Assembly: GCA_021234155.1 (NCBI GenBank)
Contig: JAJEKV010000021.1
Coordinates: 15,079,563 to 15,143,562 of the forward strand
Direction of reading: 5' to 3'
Origin: Isoetes taiwanensis
Lineage: Eukaryota; Streptophyta; Lycopodiopsida; Isoetales; Isoetaceae
DNA: 64,000 nucleotides
Below the pieces are notes generated by a model. That model did not search any database. It was not told the origin of the DNA and was given only the letters and a program-made list of their open reading frames with translations. Shown one piece after another: positions 24,813-36,899 of this stretch (positions are counted from its first letter, which is position 1; each line of letters starts with the position of its first letter). A program made the translations under genes and the position numbers.

Positions 24813-25987
24813 AGGAATTTTCAAATCTGGGCTCAGCATGCAGGAAGCCTGTGTATCTCTGCTTTTAGCCCATAATCATCAACGTAAGTTTCTGTAGATT
24901 ATTTATGTAAAAGTCTGGGAAGGTTTTGCTATGTATTGCTTTTCACAGAAGTTGAATTCGCCCTTGATTGTTGATTTGCCTATGCCGGCTTGATGGTTGA
25001 CGGCTTGATGGTTGACGCTTAGTTCCACAAGTTTATTCTTCTGAATTGTAATTTGTTTGATTTTTGCAACTTGCAGCAATACTCTTTGAGCAGCCTTTCC
25101 TATGTAATCTGGCCAATTCAAAGGAAGACGTCTTTGGGAGCTCTAAGGCATGCCTTATTGTCATAGGCATACATTCCAATTTCCTCTTTTGACATATTGT
25201 TTCTATTAAATCTGCTTATGCAGTATATTGTGATAGATATAATCTTGGAATTGAGACCTTAGTCCCTGAGCGAGGTCTATTTGTATAAATTAGGTTTTCT
25301 ATGATTGTTTCATACTATGCTTATTAAATTATTCATGGGCCAAGAAGCATTTGATCTTGCAGTTTTACTTTCTAATTGAGTAGGAAAATGTTGGAGCTTC
25401 ATATTGTTGAAGGTTCATAAACTATTCTGAGTTTATCTCCTATTATTTTATACGTGTCAATCTAGCTATCCGCAACACCACATAAGATGTTTTAATCAAA
25501 GAGCTTCTTTCCGTGTTGTCAATCAGGATTTTGGAAGCCACCAACTGGTCGTCTACAGAAACAGATCAATTGTTCCGTTCGATGGAGACATCCAAAAATC
25601 TCCAGGTGACATTGGTCTTCTCTATGTAAACTTTTTGGTCACTGCGTTTGGAAAATTGCCAAGAGCACGCCTGTTGATCCACATTTACCAGTGCATATCA
25701 GTCCAATCAATCCTTCGAGGACATTTACCAATGCATATCAGTAGCACATGTTTATAACATGATATGTAAACATGTATAGCTCTTTAGATAGACACATGCT
25801 TGGAGATGATGTGTTTTGTCAAAACACGAGTTCCTTTTCTCATAAATATTTAGAATCTAATTGGCCTATGTTCTTGATTGTATGCATTATTGATCCAGGC
25901 AAACATGTATGGAGCTCTGCGTTATCAAATCTGAAGCCAAACAAGACACGGATGTTATCTTCAAAGATCAAAAAGTTTGATGCAGGT
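24813..25987 (+). pseudogene. Exon-like blocks of an unrecognised gene
   Basis: Several blocks have splice-like borders on the plus strand. Block 1, 24,813-24,883, lies between TTTTTGCAG and GTAAGT and is open as GIFKSGLSMQEACVSLLLAH. Block 2, from about 25,077, follows a CTTGCAG and is open as ILFEQPFLCNLANSKEDVFG; its phase fits block 1, but no clear GT donor ends it. Block 3, about 25,529-25,603, has an acceptor at CAATCAG and a donor at CAGGTGACA. Block 4, about 25,901-25,985, lies between ATCCAG and GTATGA; blocks 3 and 4 share one open phase. I do not recognise the protein. Splicing is inferred, and it may be a captured fragment or chance. Confidence 0.25.
24984..25018 (+). repeat. Short tandem duplication
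   Basis: Two adjacent GGCTTGATGGTTGAC units. Confidence 0.8.
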
Positions 25988-26289
25988 ATGAGAATAAATC
26001 TTGCATCATGTGGCCATACACAGTTTTAAGAGCAGGAACCATGACAAACTTTGGCATAAATACAAGTTGCACTTTGGCATAAATACAGAGTTGCCAAAAT
26101 ATGTTCCTGCTTTCTATAGCAACCTAAACTTTTCTTAATTTCCACTGGCTCCATTGAGGTTGAAGCGTGGGAAGGAAGCTTTACTTTAGTTGTTATTTGA
26201 TGTAGTAGTCTTCAACATCTTTATGGTCATAACGTTTTACCCCTATACTCCGAAATCAATGGGGTCACCTTCTTCATGTGAATGCAGGT

Positions 26290-26564
26290 TGAAATTGAAC
26301 TACCAGACACAAAACTCCCCCATTTGAGTCTTTGGCAGGTTGCCATCCTTATCACAGGAGGTAAGTCCAAGTTGAATAAGCTTTAACAATTCTGTGTCCA
26401 TAGCAAGATAGGGGTACTCATCAACAATTTCACGAATAAATTCAATCTCTGCTTCCAGCTTATCTGCCCATACCTCGTTAATATGCAAATTCAATCTCCG
26501 CTTCCAGGTTATCTGCCCATACCTCTCTAATATGCAAAGACCCGGCTTTTGGAAACACAGACAT
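26290..26564 (-). pseudogene. CAF1: CAF1/POP2 deadenylase gene fragment
   Basis: CAF1 is the catalytic 3'-5' poly(A) nuclease of the CCR4-NOT complex. The fragment begins at an ATG at 26,564 with MSVFPKAGSLHIREVWADNL, which has the IREVWxxNL start typical of plant CAF1. It then carries EFIREIVDEYPYLAMDTE, including the DxE pair of DEDD nucleases, followed by LIQLGLTSCDKDGNLP, FCVW and an in-frame stop where glutamine of WQFNF is expected. Between MDTE and LLKLIQLG about 35 residues are missing. A 49-bp tandem duplication (26,430-26,527) throws the start out of frame with the rest. A normal CAF1 is about 270 residues, so this is a broken, 3'-truncated piece. Confidence 0.85.
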
Positions 26565-26589
26565 GTTACTCTGAACTTAATAGCAAGTT

Positions 26590-26860
26590 AGATGTTGCAG
26601 GCAGGCAGTTCTTACGATGAAACTTCTGCCATGATTTTGACAGTTGGCCATTCTCTGACAATAAGAACACTTATATTTTCTAAAATAGTTCAGCAAGATA
26701 TCATAGTAGCCAGGAATAACTTAGGTAACTAGGGAGAATATCGACTGCGATGGCGTAAGTGGGCATTGTCAACTAGAATTTAATAAGTAAGAAGGCATCG
26801 TATCATGTAGTTCGATGTATAGCTGCTGCTCTTGAACAAATTCTCTAGTACTTGAGGTTG
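26590..26860 (-). repeat. Direct repeat F, copy F1
   Basis: Collinear with 28,040-28,350. Shared blocks include GCAGGCAGGCAGTT, GAACACTTATATTTTCT, ATAGTTCAGCAAGATATCAT and GGCATTGTCAACTAGAATTT. On the minus strand its far end encodes FVQEQQLYIELHDTMP, related to FVQDQRPYMELHDMMP in copy F2. On the minus strand this copy ends only about 25 bp before the CAF1 start, so it may include old upstream DNA of that gene. Confidence 0.85.
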
Positions 26861-26918
26861 TTAGGAGCTAATAGGTTTCTGCTAAATTGTTCGGAGTTGC
26901 TATCTTTCGTGGCCATCA

Positions 26919-27203
26919 TTGCTAGGATATTGCTTTATTTACACTGCTTACTACATAACTAACTCTGTCTCACTGATCACTATATATAATACGATGCAAA
27001 GAACCTCATGTTTGCAGTGCTTTTTTGTTGCATCTGTATCAGGAATTTGCAAGACATTCAGACATTGGAGGAAACGAAAACTACATGAAAGAATCAAAAG
27101 GTTCAGGCAAGCAATAGTTAACACAAAGCAAAGAAGAATGGCCATAGACAAGCTTGATATACACAAATGGAGATATAGAGAACCAAAATCACCATTTGTA
27201 TAA
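26919..27203 (+). other. Unrecognised 94-codon open frame
   Basis: The second half is basic (HWRKRKLHERIKRFRQ, then NTKQRRMAIDKLDIHKWRY) and follows a possible acceptor, CTGTATCAG, at about 27,040. No family recognised. It could be an exon remnant or chance, and the antisense frame is equally long. Confidence 0.15.
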
Positions 27204-28039
27204 GTACGCATTCAGGTACATTACACGATTCGAGATAGCTAGATTTTACATTCTACAAATAATTCTGTCGAAGTTGTTAACATCATGTTTAAGTACAAGA
27301 ATGACCCTATAACTCATGTTCAATGTCAATGGTTATTTTCTCTTTTCCGAGTTCTCCGCCTTAACTGGAATGGAGTATGGTCGTCCCTTTGTAAAGTATA
27401 GTTGCTAAATGCAAGCTTCTCTAGAATTTCCCACTAGAAATTAATCACTGTTCAGTTGACTTTCCAAAATCTTGGACCCATTAATAAGCTGCCCGTAATA
27501 ATCCCCTGTGCTCTCTGCGGGCTGCAAATAAGGTGTGCCTTCTTCAGATTTGTTAGCAGACAGCTTAAGTTGATTGAATTCTTCACTTTTAGACCATTTT
27601 CAATCTAGGCAAATATAATCCAATTTCACTGCTCCCAGCCTATTAGCAGACCATTTTGAGTACCTGAATTTTAATGGCAGAACAGCCAAGACCAAAATGC
27701 ATTAAAAGTCAATCTATTATTATTATCAGCCTTGCTTTTCTTTTCTGTCACAATCTTGCTGTCACATTTTAAATGTTGTGTTGCATGTTTTCCCTTTTTT
27801 TTCATAAACATATTTGACTAAAAACATGGCGAGTTTGATGAGTATCTTCTTTTTCTTGCACCTTAACAACTTAACATTCAGTCAGCAGAGGCACTTCATT
27901 TCCATTTACCTTTTGGATTTCTTGCATTTTGAGAGGAATTATCCTTCACGTCTAACCAATCACTGTATTGAGCTTCCAGACACATGTAATACTTCAGACA
28001 TGCCAATAGAAGAGATATAAAATATACACTTATAGTTGT
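27204..28039. other. DNA between the two F repeats
   Basis: AT-rich and without a recognised feature. The frame at 27,814-28,020 has no coding signature. Confidence 0.35.
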
Positions 28040-28350
28040 AAGCGATGCAGGCAGGCAGTTTTACTATAAACTACTATGATTTTGACGGCAATTCCTTCTT
28101 TGACAATAGAACACTTATATTTTCTGAAATAGTTCAGCAAGATATCATCATAGGAAAAAGTGACTATATGGGCATCATAACTTTTCCAGCAAAGGCCAAG
28201 CGTTAATAATATTGCTTGTAGAATAAGCTAGGTAATTAGGGACAATATGGACTGCGATAGAAGTAAACAGGCATTGTCAACTAGAATTTAATAACTAAGA
28301 GGCATCATATCATGTAATTCCATGTATGGCCTTTGGTCTTGAACAAATAT
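28040..28350 (-). repeat. Direct repeat F, copy F2
   Basis: Second copy of repeat F, about 1.45 kb from F1 and in the same orientation. It has an extra insertion of about 60 bases (28,155-28,215) compared with F1. Confidence 0.85.
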
Positions 28351-28600
28351 CATCTTGGAGGATTTTGAAGTGTTTATAAGCTCATTAAGGAGAATTCCGT
28401 CAAGCAAATCATGATGCAGCACTGTTGGAGCAAACCATGAGTCGTTATACTGCCCTACCTTCTTTCCTTCTAATCTGTAGATGGAAGCTAGCAGAGCGGG
28501 TTGGTTGACATCTCTCTATAGCTGCAACTATTTTAGTATCAATGTTTGCACACCGAGATGGATCGGCATGCATTATGGTTACAAAACCACCATAAAACCC
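28288..28600 (-). pseudogene. Unrecognised coding fragment upstream of F2
   Basis: Two open pieces on the minus strand read like one protein with a frameshift near 28,451. The first contains GFYGGFVTIMHADPSRCANI, then DTKIVAAIERCQPTR and FHLQIRRKEGR. The second contains YNDSWFAPTVLHHDLLDGIL, then NELINTSKSSKMIFVQDQRP and MELHDMMP, ending in TAA at 28,288. Composition is that of a folded soluble protein. The last 16 residues recur in F1 with conservative changes (FVQEQQLYIELHDTMP), which favours real coding ancestry. I cannot name the family. The frameshift marks it as a pseudogene or captured fragment. Confidence 0.45.
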
Positions 28601-31600
28601 TTAATATCCTCTGCCTCATAGTGCCTAGGATGTTAGCATTGAAAGCGATCTATATGACATGCATATCAGTGTCACCACATCATTCCTTCTGGTTTTATAC
28701 CAAGCTTCTACATTAAATTCTATTCTGTAGTTTGAAGTTTTATTGAATTTGGTGATAGATTCACACATCTATTTCATGCTTATGCATGTGTTACATCATA
28801 TCTATCGACTCGCTTTATAATATACCCAAAATTCTTATTTAGATCAAAACTTTGTCATTTAGAAGTCCATTTCTCATCATGTTCTTGCAGCAAGTGTCAA
28901 CGGGTGTTGGGTTCAAAAATTGGCATGGGATAGATTTGGCCTATCAATACAAATTCATTTGCTTTATCTTCGATATCGCATCAAAAGAAAGCAAGATTTG
29001 GTTCATTCCATTTATGGTTTGCAGGTGAAAACATAAAGAAGCACTCATGTACAAAAGGATAACAAAGCATAGGTACTCAATGGTGCGAAATGCAAACATT
29101 GCGGTAGGGTATGTTTCTCGTATCCCCTCTCTTCATATGCCAAAATGCACATCAGGTATTTTTTCTCTTCTTGGTTGCCATAACAGTAGAAATTATTAAG
29201 CCTGTGAGGATAGTATTTCTATTTGGAGTGGGGAGCTACGTTTTAAACCAAGTTACCTGAGTAATGGGTTATGCGTGAGAGCAGATAATGGAAATCCATA
29301 TTATTGTTTGTGCTTTTGGTTGAGGATTTGGCCTCAAGGTTCTTTTATGTTTTCCTTTTGCATGTTCTAATTTGCATGTAGATGTGCAACACTATGGTAT
29401 GTTGGAATAGCCTCTCGTCCTTCCAAAATAGTTCGTTGTTTCATTTAGGCTCTACCACAGCCCACCAAGCAATGCATGTTGTTTCAGTTAGCATTAGTTT
29501 CGTTACTAATGTTTGGGTACATTCTAGAAGGTCAATTGGGTTGTAAAAGTCTCACATTTGCAAGCTAGCAGCCACATATAAATTATATTTCTACGCTTGA
29601 GTTCTAAGACTTGCTATAAAATTGAAAAAACCTCAATTTGCATTTGACACCGTAAAAGCTCCACATTGATAGTTTTGTTCTAGATGGCTAACACTTGGGC
29701 ATAAAGGCATTACCGCAGTTCTTTATTCGGATGAGGATGAAGTTAGACGCAGAGCGACTAACAATTATGACATAGGTATTCCTGGTGTTGTTTAGATAGC
29801 AAGGGATGAAGTTGGACCACGGAGATAGACTGAGGAGGAAAGTAGGAGCAAAAATAGATGCATCTAAAATAGATGCAAAATTTATACAAGATGGATCACT
29901 GACATTTATTCATGAATATCTTTAAGGCTGGATATAGTAAATAGGTTGCTCCTAGCAATTTGTTCATTTCTTGCTCTTGAGATTTATAATATTATTTCTC
30001 TCAAATTTGGCCAATACAATCTCCTATCCCATTATTTCAAAATTGCGAGGTTACAAAAGAGTTAAAGTATTTTTAATTAACTTACCATTTTTGTAAGTTA
30101 TAGAGAGAGTAGATATTTGTATAAGTGTAGAATGTTAAAGGATATATTTATGGCATATACCGAATCCTTATGTCATCTATGAGTTAATTATAACCAAGTA
30201 AACTTCTCCTTTATAAATGGATGTCAAAACGTGAACAACTTCTACAACTGCTAATCTTAAGTTAGATCCCACATGGGTATTTGAAGTTATCCAAGTTGGT
30301 CCATCTACGGTTAACATTATATATTACTTAGAGAAATCATCTTGCATGTATTGAATCTATCTTGCAACCTTGCGCACTCAACCTACAATTGATGCTAGAA
30401 AAATATAATATCTGGCTGATGTCGTTTATACAATTTGATTGTGGGTGGGTATTTTCAATTGCATGGTTTCGAATGCCACTTTTTAAAAAAATTTCAATGT
30501 GTTGAATCGCCAAGGTATCCCCCTTGAATAGCCTTGAGCAAGGCATCACTTTAAATAAAATTGCATATTCTATGCGGGTTCATTGCACAAACTTAGCGTT
30601 CCATTCCTTAAGTCAACTAAGCTTCCAATTTATACATCATAATATTGGTAACACACTTAAATGCCATGGTTCATTATAAGAAATTAAGCCATGATCATTG
30701 TATCTTAAGTGTGTATCCCATAAGCTAGCTCTATACATGTATATACGTAAATACGTCTTTCTTTCTTTCTTTTAACACTGCTCTTTTCGTTCTTTCGTTC
30801 TTTTTCCCGAGTTTAGTGGAAAACTTTTTTGGATTTTTCTCAGGTATATGTACTTGAGACCAACATTAGACATACCACGACCTCTTATGATTGATATCCT
30901 TATTACGTAATAGTTGGAGTAGAAATGCCCAAATTGTTATAAACATATGAAATACATGATGAGACAATACAAAGTTTGTACACATTGTTGCTCCTACAAT
31001 CTTCGATGCATATTACATACGTCGCCAAATCTTATTTCAATATAAAGCAACCACATTTCAAATTGTTACTATACTTGCGACAGCAGCAAAACACCCTCTT
31101 TAGTTCATGTAAAGATAGAATCTGTTGTGTGTGAATACGGTATATTGCATTGTAAATATAATCACGAGATACTTGACCATTAAAAGCGAGTTCTCGTCTA
31201 ATCAACAATGAAATTAAATGTACTATGGTTGGATGTGACCTTAGAAAGTGGCGGTACATTTTTATTTGCGTAAAAACTTATCAAGGCCCTTATTTTGCTC
31301 CGTTAGCCCACTCTATCATCAGTTAAATTTTGTTGGAGATGCTAGATGTGTATACATTATATCATGAGTATAAATATATATGCGAGAGAAAATAACTTAC
31401 TGCCGGCATATATTAAGAGAAACTCCTAAACTCATTTATCATGTATTAATATGCAAAAACACAAGAAATACACGAAGTTTCCAGCTAAAGCCGAATCAAG
31501 TCTTCATCTAAATGTGTCTCACAAAATGTCGGGAGAAGTTACAAGCATATACTTCTGAATCATGCTTGCTTAGCCCAAATTTTTTGCTAGAAATGCGTGG

Positions 31601-33485
31601 TTGATACTTCCAGCGGAAATTTTTGTGGTTGATATTTCACTAGAAACTCACACTCTTTGGCCTTGGAATGATATTTTTAAGCGACCATAGTTTTTGAGTA
31701 GCCATCCTCATTTCCATGGATTACGGCTTTGCCGCTGCGGTAGATGCGATACATACACCCAGTATAAGCTTTTTCACCGGCTACATGCTATGGTAACAAG
31801 CTACATGCTATGGCAACACGGATCTTGCCGAAATAGTCTCCAGGTGCATCTCTGGGCGTATAAATAGGCCGCAGGCAGCCATAAATACAAAAGAGGGTTT
31901 CCTAAAAACGGGTTGTTAACCTAACATGTAGAGGTCATTATCATTGATGGCGCTATTTTAAATTTTGTCTGTGGACTACCACATTTAAGTGGTCTTTCCC
32001 ATTTCACCTATTTTGCCTTATCTTAAAGGCTCTTCCCACTATTTTGCATTGGGCCACTCGTAGATCCTTCCCAAATAGATTGAATTTGGCTTATGCGGGG
32101 CATATGCCTGAAGCCCAATGCTCAAGTTTGATACGCATTTTTTAAAGACTTGTTAACATATGTTCAAGTACTAACATTTAAAAAAAAAATGAAAAAAAAA
32201 ATAAACCCTTCAAATATGTAAAAACGGAATTTTAACCCTACATTCAACCTTTTCAAGGGAAAATTTCCGGTTCAATAAGCATCTTAGGTACCAAAATGGT
32301 GCCATTCAGTACAAAGCTCTGATCTGATTATCATTAATACATGTGATCAACAAGAAATAATCTAGAAAATATATGTGGTAACATAGTCACATACAGTAAG
32401 CTTTTGAGTATCAAACCTTAGAATAAGTTTCCTGATATAAAGTTTAAAGCAACATACATTCCAGTCTTATCTTATCTTATCAATGTAAAAATATAAAGTC
32501 AGTAAATGATTCTCAGCATAAAATCTTGACAGCCCATAGTAATTGACTTATTTTCAAGTCAACCATTATTAGACCATTTTTTTGTCGATCTTCCTTTTCT
32601 TGAATAAAACAAAAAGCAGGGATTAGAAGTTCCTATTACCTGCACCCAAAGAGACAAATATAAGCATTAGAATGGTCGCAATGCATAGGGTAGCAGGTGT
32701 CATGGGAGCTTCTAGGTTTATGCCCCTTCACCCTGCTTGTTCTACAAACATAATACGGATAATGGATAAAATATAAATTAGAACTGGTTATGAAAGACAA
32801 GCTAGCATAGTTCAAAGCTTAAGCAATCTAGTTTAAGAATCAGTTTCTTGAAATCACATGCAATAGGGATTTCTATGTGAATCTAGAATCAAAGTAAAGA
32901 AACACAAATTGGTAGATTTAGAAATAGCCTAAGCTTTACAAATTTATTCTATCATGTACTGCAATAGTATAACATAGGGCAACATGCCGTTCTTCCTTCC
33001 AGCCTATCAAAATCAATGATCTTATTGCCTTTATCATCTTTAGCTATGTACGCATAACTCATGGCCTAAAATATATCTAGTTTTGCTTATGTCAAGGTCA
33101 CATGCAATAATAGTATTCTGCGAGTTATTTAACATTTGTAAGCCCTGTCAACTATGGTAATAGTGTTGTGATTTGTTGAATTCCTGGTAGACCTCATAAA
33201 CTCTTTCGAGCTTCTTCATGTTTGCCTCCTGTGATGACTGGATTGAGATCCTTCATGTGGTCATATCTTTCATTGCCCCCTATACAAAGTTAAACTTGGG
33301 TACCGACAACAGCCCTAACATGGAGAGCACAGCTAGATTGTTTCTCTTCGCCATCGATGACCAAATGGCCACTTCAAATCCATGTCCAATAATAGCTTTT
33401 GCTCTAGGAGATAATAACCCCTCGCCAATCAGCTTTTCTTCCTAATAAAAACATCCAGGATAATCACAGTAGTGCAACGAAGGGT
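28601..33485. other. Spacer DNA, mostly unrecognised
   Basis: AT-rich. Small features only: a hairpin-like stretch at about 30,648-30,714 with ACACACTTAA pairing with TTAAGTGTGT, a CTTTCTTT/GTTCTTTC simple run at 30,750-30,805, a CTACATGCTATGG tandem pair at 31,785-31,820, poly-A at 32,170-32,210, and a TTATC run at about 32,465. Frames at 30,337-30,549 and 31,032-31,259 (minus) have no recognisable domain. Confidence 0.4.
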
Positions 33486-34085
33486 TTGCATTGGAATAAA
33501 CTCTCCAACCAAGGTTGTAAGCTCTTAAAACTAGACTTTAAAAGAGCCTATGACACCATCAATTGGCAATTCCTCAAAAAGGCCATAAATCATTTGGGTT
33601 TTCCAGACCAATTATATAACAAAATTTGTGGCATGAATAGTATAGACTCTTATGCTCTTTTAGTAAATGGTACTCCTACGCTCTTTTAGTAAATGGTACT
33701 ACTTCAAGGTTATTTGAATGTAGAAGGGGTCCATAATTGTTGCAAAAATGGTGACTAGATTGGCTATTTGCCTACGTGCAATAAGCAAATAAATTGCCTT
33801 GCTCTATTAAAGGATGCACACTCATTTGTCATCATGCAATATGGTGATGGCACATTTGCCTTTCTTAAAAGTAGAGGATGGAAACTTTGCGGAGGCTTTA
33901 AGCAAATATGGTGGAGTATATAGAATCATTCTTAATAAATCAATATGTGCTCTTATTCTAGATACAGATCATTTATTTAATACATCAGAGTCATCGGAAG
34001 AAGTGATGCTACCAAAATCCTAGGTATCTCCTTGGCCTTAAATATGTCTATTTATGGTCCATGGAAAATCCATTGTCACACGGCT
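33486..34085 (+). pseudogene. L1-type LINE reverse transcriptase fragment
   Basis: Starts at KLLKLDFKRAYDTINWQFLK (the RT block with the first catalytic aspartate, intact), then LGFPDQLYNKICG and YALLVNGTP. A 28-bp tandem duplication (about 33,652-33,707) breaks the frame. After a gap, VIMQYGDGTFAFLKVEDG corresponds to the active-site region, with YADD changed to YGDG. NKSICALI and KILGISLALN follow in other frames. The RQGxPL block between these parts is degraded. It is shorter than, and different in sequence from, the LINE at 7.0-9.0 kb. The insertion lies just inside the right arm. Confidence 0.8.
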
Positions 34086-34254
34086 TTAATGAATCAGACT
34101 TTTTAATGCCAGATTTCCACTAGCTGCAAGTTTCAAAATGATGTGGTCCCATCGTTTCCGGGCGGTGACATCAAAAAATTTAGAATTGCGGGCATTTTCT
34201 ACTCATAAGCATTCCAGTAACGGCAATGCAGAAACAATGATCACTTCAATGGCA

Positions 34255-34350
34255 ACAAAAAAAAAAAAATGCAATGGAAAGGAAAGGAAAAAATGCAATG
34301 CAATGCAATGGAATAGAAAAAAACGCAATGGAAAGGAAAGACGGATGAAC
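34255..34350 (+). repeat. Low-complexity AATGC/GGAAA tract
   Basis: Poly-A followed by repeated GCAATG and GGAAAGGAAA units. The left arm has only a short remnant of this tract at about 17,690-17,750. Confidence 0.75.
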
Positions 34351-34473
34351 GGCAGAATATGACATGTATATTTCCTATTGGCTTCTATTTTAGACGATTA
34401 CTGCACTGCCGTTGGTGGAAATTCACATGAAAACGCCTAAAAGGAGTTAAAAGGAGTTGGCGTTTTTTTTTGT

Positions 34474-34704
34474 GTGCTTTACAGTTGCTATGATGTTTTT
34501 ACCCTAGCCTTGCTTGGTTTTTGCATTTTTCCTTTTCGTCCATCCGAGGCTTTAATGCCAAACAGGAAGAGATCCATCCGGCTCGGTGCTTCCAGTGAAG
34601 CCCTTTGTGGGCTTGCTGCGTCGCAAAAAAATTTCAAGGCACTGCCAGTGCGCATGCGGAGTTGGATCTGCAACTCAAGCTTAAGTAAATTTGTTTTCAA
34701 TTAG
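34474..34704 (+). CDS. Unrecognised frame shared by both arms
   Basis: Counterpart of 17,251-17,589 (minus). The first 34 codons keep the same reading frame, including CYDVFTLALLGFCIFPF and RPSEALMPNRKRS. After that the frames differ by small indels. No family recognised. Confidence 0.2.
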   Translation: MLYSCYDVFTLALLGFCIFPFRPSEALMPNRKRSIRLGASSEALCGLAASQKNFKALPVRMRSWICNSSLSKFVFN

Positions 34705-36489
34705 GCTTGGCCAACTGCTCCACTGACCTATGCTCCCTGCTTCCAACATCTTGCTATGAACATTTGTTTTTCGCCAAGATTCTGCCTTAGTTTTTTCTTT
34801 TCTTAGTCTCGATTCTTTCCAATGAGTGTTACAGGGTTTCTTTTGTATTTTTAGACAGAGGCTCCTGCAGTTTTTCCTACCCCTACACGTGCTGGCGGTA
34901 AAGATTCTCATGATATTTTTACTCAGTGCTAATGGCACCTAAGCCTACAAAAGTGCGCTAATGTGAGCTCAGAAGTTCTATTCGCTTCATCTTTGGGGTT
35001 TTGGATGTGATGTTGCACTTAACAAGATTTTGCCACGATTTTGGAAGCTTTTGCAATGGATTTTGAGTTTGCCAAGGTTGAAGTTACATGAGTAGTGTAT
35101 CTTTGAGTGTTCTATTGTTTGAAGTGATTTTCGGTTTTACTTGTGATTCCAAAGTCTTTTGGAAGCACTTTCGATCTCCTAGTTTGTATTCTATCTCAAG
35201 GCCACATCAATTTGCATGTTGCCATCCCTTGCGCTCGTCAATCTTGAATGTTTTCTTTTACTGGTTTTAGCCTTTGTGGGGATATTTTCTTTGCTTCCTT
35301 TTGAAAGTTCACACTAGAGACCGAGGTTTTTCATTTAACGATTATTCTAGTTTATGTCACATATTTGCAGCCAAGTTAATAGATTATTCAGCTTTTGTAG
35401 CGCGAGGTTTATCTTCAAGTAATTCCATTGTTTGTATACGTGAAGTATAGATTGCTCTGTAGCATCTGGCTCTCTCCAATTTACAGAGATGTTTCGTAGC
35501 AAATAATTTTAGCTCATTTGAAGTAGTATTTCTTGATCAAACTTTAATGTACTTTATCAGCGTGATATGTGACAACATGAGTATGAGCAACTTGTCGGGC
35601 GTGGTCCCTTTCCTTGCTAGTCTCAAAGTGATTTTGAGGAGATGTGGGTGCTTTTACTAACTGGCAAGGATATGAAAGGATTTGTTGTAAAGTATTTTCA
35701 TTGATTTGGTTTTGGTACTCTTACATGATTCGGTTGCCTTGTTAGTTTTAGATTATTCTTTGCTTGGACATCTTCGAGAATTTGTTACGGTTTTGATAGG
35801 CGTTGGGATCAAACTTGCCTGCTCCTTGTAGCAATGTTCTTTGTAGCACATTTTTGATTTGCAATTTGCATTCTATTGCCACTAATAGTATACTAAACAA
35901 TCAGATTTTTTTAATGCTCGATACATTTTTGTATTGTTGGAGGCTTGAATGTTTGTCTTAGCCCTTCTTTCCCTGTCTAGCTTTTGTTCATTCCCCTCGA
36001 CATCCTTTTTTTCATGGCAAGTCAATATGGTAAGTGTTACATTGGTTAATTGAAAATGTTTAGTTCTTTGGACTTCAATGTTGGAATAGTTGTATATGGC
36101 TTGATATCCCTTGAACTCGATTTCTTACTTTATCTTCCCATTGCCAAACCATCTGAAGATGATGAGTTTGGCCTGTCTGTTGGGGTTAAATCATTGAAGA
36201 TTTTGGTTAGGGTTTATGTCGCCTTGAACCTCCATTGAGTACTAACCAGATTTCTTTCCCTTCAATAACCAACATAGGTGCCATTGTGTTCCTTAGCCTC
36301 TTTCTTCCTTCTTCCTTATTTATTTTTTAATCACGAGATTTTTGTTCGTGCATTGAGTCTATAGACAGGTGTGAGTGCAAAGATTTGGTTTTGCTTTGAG
36401 TTTTTGCCAACTCCATTTGCCTGAGATCAAGTAAACTTCCCCTCACTACTTTTGAGTTGAGGAAATTCTATGAACAAGCAGCCTTCCAA

Positions 36490-36600
36490 GTACGTTTACT
36501 TATAGTAGCGAAGTTGTTGGTTAGTTGATCTCAACTCATGTCTAGTACGTATACTTATAGTAGTGAAGTTGTTGGTTGGTTGATCTCAACTCGTGTCTAA
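36490..36600 (-). repeat. Minisatellite, two units
   Basis: Right-arm counterpart of the three-unit array at 15,430-15,600. Units contain GTTGATCTCAACTC and TAGTGAAGTTGTTGGTT. Confidence 0.85.
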
Positions 36601-36899
36601 TCAAGATGGTGGACATTTGGTTAGTCTAAGTCCTATTGTCATTTGATATTCACACTATCTTTGCCTAATTAGATCAAGGTTAAATTTCCTAAAACAGGAA
36701 ACCTTCCAAGGCTTAATATAGAAACCCTAATAAACTTTTTATAAATACGGAAGGGTTTGCAAATTGAAGCTTGGAAGGATTTCTATAAAAAAAAATCTAG
36801 GAGAATTTTTGGGTCTACGGCATCCACCATTCATAAATATAGATAATTCAATGATTGATGTGGATTTGACGAACTATTTTTGGAGCCAAAAATTCTCTT

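Noticed and set aside
24813-25987. Proteasome assembly chaperone as identity of the exon-like blocks
   Set aside because: Considered from a vague resemblance of one segment, but no convincing motif match. Left unnamed.
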